Shown: positions 61,205-64,000 of the stretch, one piece after another
Numbering within the stretch: the stretch's first letter is position 1
Layout of the letters: every line of letters starts with the position of its first letter
Source: Cloeon dipterum
Taxonomy: Eukaryota > Arthropoda > Insecta > Ephemeroptera > Baetidae
Assembly (NCBI RefSeq): GCF_949628265.1
Contig: NC_088787.1
Span: forward strand, 23,612,501-23,676,500
Length of the DNA: 64,000 bases
Direction of reading: 5' to 3'
Notes under the pieces: generated by a model
What the model was told of the DNA's origin: nothing
Databases searched by the model: none
What the model saw: only the letters and a program-made list of their open reading frames with translations
Translations under genes and position numbers: made by a program

Positions 61205-62755
61205 TGATAGGTATCTGCAATTTGGTGCAAGTATAAGTGGTGCATATTATTCTTGCCTTTTTATAAAGAATATTACCACACTTAGCAATTAAGAGAATAG
61301 AACTGTGAGGAAAAAATAAAACGCTCTCTTTAGCAGCAAATATATAAAAATTTGTTCCCACAACTTGGTAAGGAATCATTAGCGTGTGTGTATTTCGGTG
61401 TGATTTAGTGTGTAGTACATCTCTCTCATAAAATATAACCGGTTTGTTGTGTGGTAATGGGTATCGCACACAACAACGCAAAAAAACAACAATATTGAAT
61501 GAGTAACAGTGCTTTAGACTGCGCCGGCGACGCCTCACCTCAGCGCCAACACAACAGCTAGTCTGCAGATCTGTCCGGCACTGACCAGACAGCAAGCCTG
61601 TTGAGGCTGCGGACACAGCGGTCGGGCCGGGCCCTGAGGCAAAGGTATCGCGCCCAGCGCACAAAAACGAATAGGTGCGGTGAAGGGGGCGAGCAAGCTG
61701 ATAAAATATAGATAATAAACAACAACTTCCTTCCTTACGTGGCTAGCAAATGAATGTGGTAATGTGATGAAGTGTGTGTGATACTTTTTAGATTATATAT
61801 TATATAATTTTATGTACTCGATTTTTCTGACATTTTTCCATTAGAGCTGTTCAGTATGTGAGCCATATTCTGTCAAAGCAACAAAGTTCTGTCCAGGGGT
61901 ATATGGATTTTGATGAAATTTTTTTTTGCGTTAATTTTGCCCTAATTGACCGTTACACTCCTCACAACGTCCCTAAGTGCACTAAAGGGGTATAAGACCA
62001 ATTCGATTTGTATGGAAACCAATACTTCTTGAACAATCAACAATGAGCAAACTAATTATTTTTATTTCTGTGACAGCAATCCCAGTAAGCTTGTCGCAAC
62101 CTCCAATTCATAGACTTCGTAAGAGGCAAGTGAATATTTTGTAGATTTTGATGGTGCAACAGAGAGAATATATAAATGTGCTTTCAGCCCTGCGGATTTC
62201 GCAGCGATCAGCACTCTTATTAGCTTTGAAATCACCCGCGCCATCAACATTGGTCATGTGAAGAGGTTTAATGAAGCGCCAATTTGTGACGAAAATCGCA
62301 GTAAGAGCAATAACACAACCACGAGTAAACTACGAGACGGGGAAAGCCAGGTAAATGATCTCAATCTTTTTGTTCCTTCCTGATATCTTGCCCCTTTTCT
62401 TGTTAAATAATTGATCTCCTTAATCTGGTGTTCGATTTCTACTGTTTAGGCACTGCAGTCTTTTATTGTTAGAAACTTTTGCGATAAACTAGATTATTGA
62501 TATTTTATATAATTCCTGATTTTTTTTGCGTATTTCTATAGAGAAATATAGTCAAATCCCAATTTATGTGCAAATTTGGTGGTTTTAAACAGCTTTTGAC
62601 TGGTTGAAATGGATACATAGAGCCATCTTGTCAGCCCAAATATCACGTTTTTTTTTTGTCAAAATTTAGTACTTCTAACAAACAAAAGTACGTTTTTTTT
62701 GTCCAAATGTCAAGTGTGTGTTTTTGTCATATTTAAGAACAAGAAATATTAATTT
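61205..62755. other. Gene-free region
   Basis: Minus-strand frames at 61,179-61,664 and 62,062-62,250 show no known domain. The GC-rich block 61,500-61,690 has no other feature. At 62,640-62,745 three imperfect CGT-T(6-10)-GTC units occur in tandem. Confidence 0.4.
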
Positions 62756-63690
62756 CGTTTATTAAACACCTATTTGTGTACAACAGATTATATTATATAA
62801 CAGAAAATTGTCATGTCAGTCATTTGGCAGGTAATTTTGCTGCCTGGGTCAGACTCATTTGGTTCTTGTCACAGCTTAAAAAGTGATAGAAATCCATGCT
62901 CTTATCACAAAGTTTACAAACACAGCCTGGAAGAGCTTCACTATGAAATTCTTTAATTTTACACAGCAGATAGTGAAAGCCGTGACAAGCATGCCGTGTT
63001 AGCGTGTGCCTGCTTGTGTAGCACACGGCTTTCCAACTCTGGTCAACCATCGCGGGCGTGTCGAAAAACCCCGGCTCAATCCGGAAAATCTTAAACCACT
63101 GGTTTTGAATAAATTTATTATAATTTGTGGTGTGAGGAAGAGCAAATCTATCAGCTAAGTCATCTACAAAGAAACTAGTGTCAGCCAGCTTGTAAGACAA
63201 TCTCGATTTCATATACTTAGATAAGCCAAGTGCTCTCTTTAGAAATCTCGACTTTACTGATTCTAGCTTGGCAAAATCACTCAGTGTCAGGTGCGGCCAG
63301 ATCACCTGCACACCATAGCTCGCGATAGGCGCGATTGCGAGATCAAAAAGCTTTAGGGCTGTGTTAACAGATGACTTTGAGAGGGAGGTCATTTTAGCCG
63401 TGGCAAAAATTGCTGCTCTAGATTTTTTCAAAATATGTTTCGAAAATGAGCGGCCGGAGGATTGGAGCGTGACTCCCAAATAGTTAAACTCAGAGACAAA
63501 CTCAATTTTCTCATCATTTACGACAAAAGAGTCAAACTTCCCAAGCCTGCCACGCCCTCCATTTCTGAACTTCACGATTTTACATTTTTGAAAATTTAAT
63601 TCTAATTTCCTCTCCATTAAATAGTCAATTAGTAGAAGTGTAAAGCGCTTAAGATCATCCAAATTTTTGGAAAGCAAGGAGCCGGTAGAG
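62756..63690 (-). mobile_element. 5'-truncated LINE, C-terminal part of reverse transcriptase ORF
   Basis: An open frame of 285 codons (63,677-62,820, minus) ends in TGA. It starts just after the expected catalytic YADD position with LLSKNLDDLKRF, then LELNFQKCKIVKF (RT motif D region) and EFNYLGVTLQSSG (the NYLGV motif). The connection region with FLKRALGLSKYMKSRLSYKL follows, and near the C-terminus a Cys/His cluster, CKLCDKSMDFYHFLSC. The 3' UTR to about 62,756 includes AATAAA. The sequence differs from family A in this window. The frame is open for its whole length, so the insertion may be fairly young. The clade within non-LTR elements is unresolved. Confidence 0.9.
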
Positions 63691-63699
63691 CGTATTCAA

Positions 63700-63815
63700 G
63701 AAAGGTTTTTCTGTTCCTGTCCTGACCTGTTCCGGGAAAAAAATTTCCTGTCCTGTCCTGTTCCTGTTCCAAAATTGGATTTCCGGTCCTGTCCTGTTAC
63801 TGTTTTTTCCTGTTT
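63700..63815. repeat. CCTGT-rich degenerate tandem repeat
   Basis: Units of CCTGT and TTCCTGT recur irregularly, including GTCCTGTCCTGTTCCTGTTC and later GTCCTGTCCTGTTACTG, interrupted by short A or G runs. It directly abuts the truncated 5' end of the LINE at 63,690. No function is evident. Confidence 0.8.
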
Positions 63816-64000
63816 TTTTTTTCTTAAATTTAATTCAAATTTACAAACGAAAAAGAATTGCAGAAAAACACTAAAAAATGTAATTTTTTTGATACAGTTG
63901 ATTGTTTCCGTAAAACGCTTGTTTTTTCGAACACCACTGACTATAATTAAAGAGTTGTGCATTTTAATTAAAACTTTAGAGCAAAATTGTAAACGTCGTC
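63816..64000. other. AT-rich window end
   Basis: No feature is recognised between the CCTGT repeat and the window edge. Confidence 0.4.

Noticed and set aside
1-64000. CRISPR arrays, prokaryotic operons or phage-like modules
   Set aside because: No regularly spaced direct repeats were seen and all genes are spliced eukaryotic genes. The DUF1989 gene has introns, so bacterial contamination is not supported.

Overview
This looks like nuclear DNA of an arthropod, most likely an insect. The window has intron-rich genes with short GT-AG introns, three tandem insect-type GH20 chitooligosaccharide hexosaminidases, nicotinic-receptor-like channels, truncated LINE 3' ends and small inverted-repeat DNA elements. 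The species cannot be fixed from the sequence. Exon models were assembled by hand from splice sites, reading phase and family motifs. Every model listed as a gene closes in frame, from a start codon to a stop except where stated.

Layout. 1-14,109 has no recognisable gene: AT-rich DNA alternating with GC/CpG-rich patches, two LINE 3' fragments, a dispersed repeat (called family B here) and a 274-bp foldback element with a perfect 8-bp target duplication. 14,110-15,472 (+) is a Lifeguard/TMBIM membrane protein. 15,473-28,627 is a second gene desert with two neighbouring inverted-repeat elements and a LINE fragment. 28,628-38,236 (-) holds three genes: a DUF1989 (urea-carboxylase-associated) protein of a family best known from microbes, a short ZNFX1-type SF1 helicase with NFX1 zinc fingers, and a divergent seven-helix TMBIM-like protein. 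39,394-44,892 (+) is a tandem pair of divergent nicotinic-type Cys-loop receptor subunits with the same eight-exon plan. 48,016-60,024 (+) is a tandem trio of GH20 beta-N-acetylglucosaminidases. 60,025-64,000 is repeat territory with two LINE fragments.

How the genes relate. The GH20 trio and the receptor pair are local tandem duplications. GH20 copies 1 and 3 keep the active-site motifs and should act on chitin oligomers. Copy 2 has changed several of them at once and looks like a pseudoenzyme. The two receptor genes keep ligand-site loops A, B and D and the Cys-loop. Both lack the vicinal-cysteine loop C and the usual acidic M1-M2 linker, so their channel properties are probably unusual. 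The items most worth follow-up are the GH20 pseudoenzyme, the intron-bearing DUF1989 gene, the odd receptor pair, and the shortened ZNFX1-like helicase.
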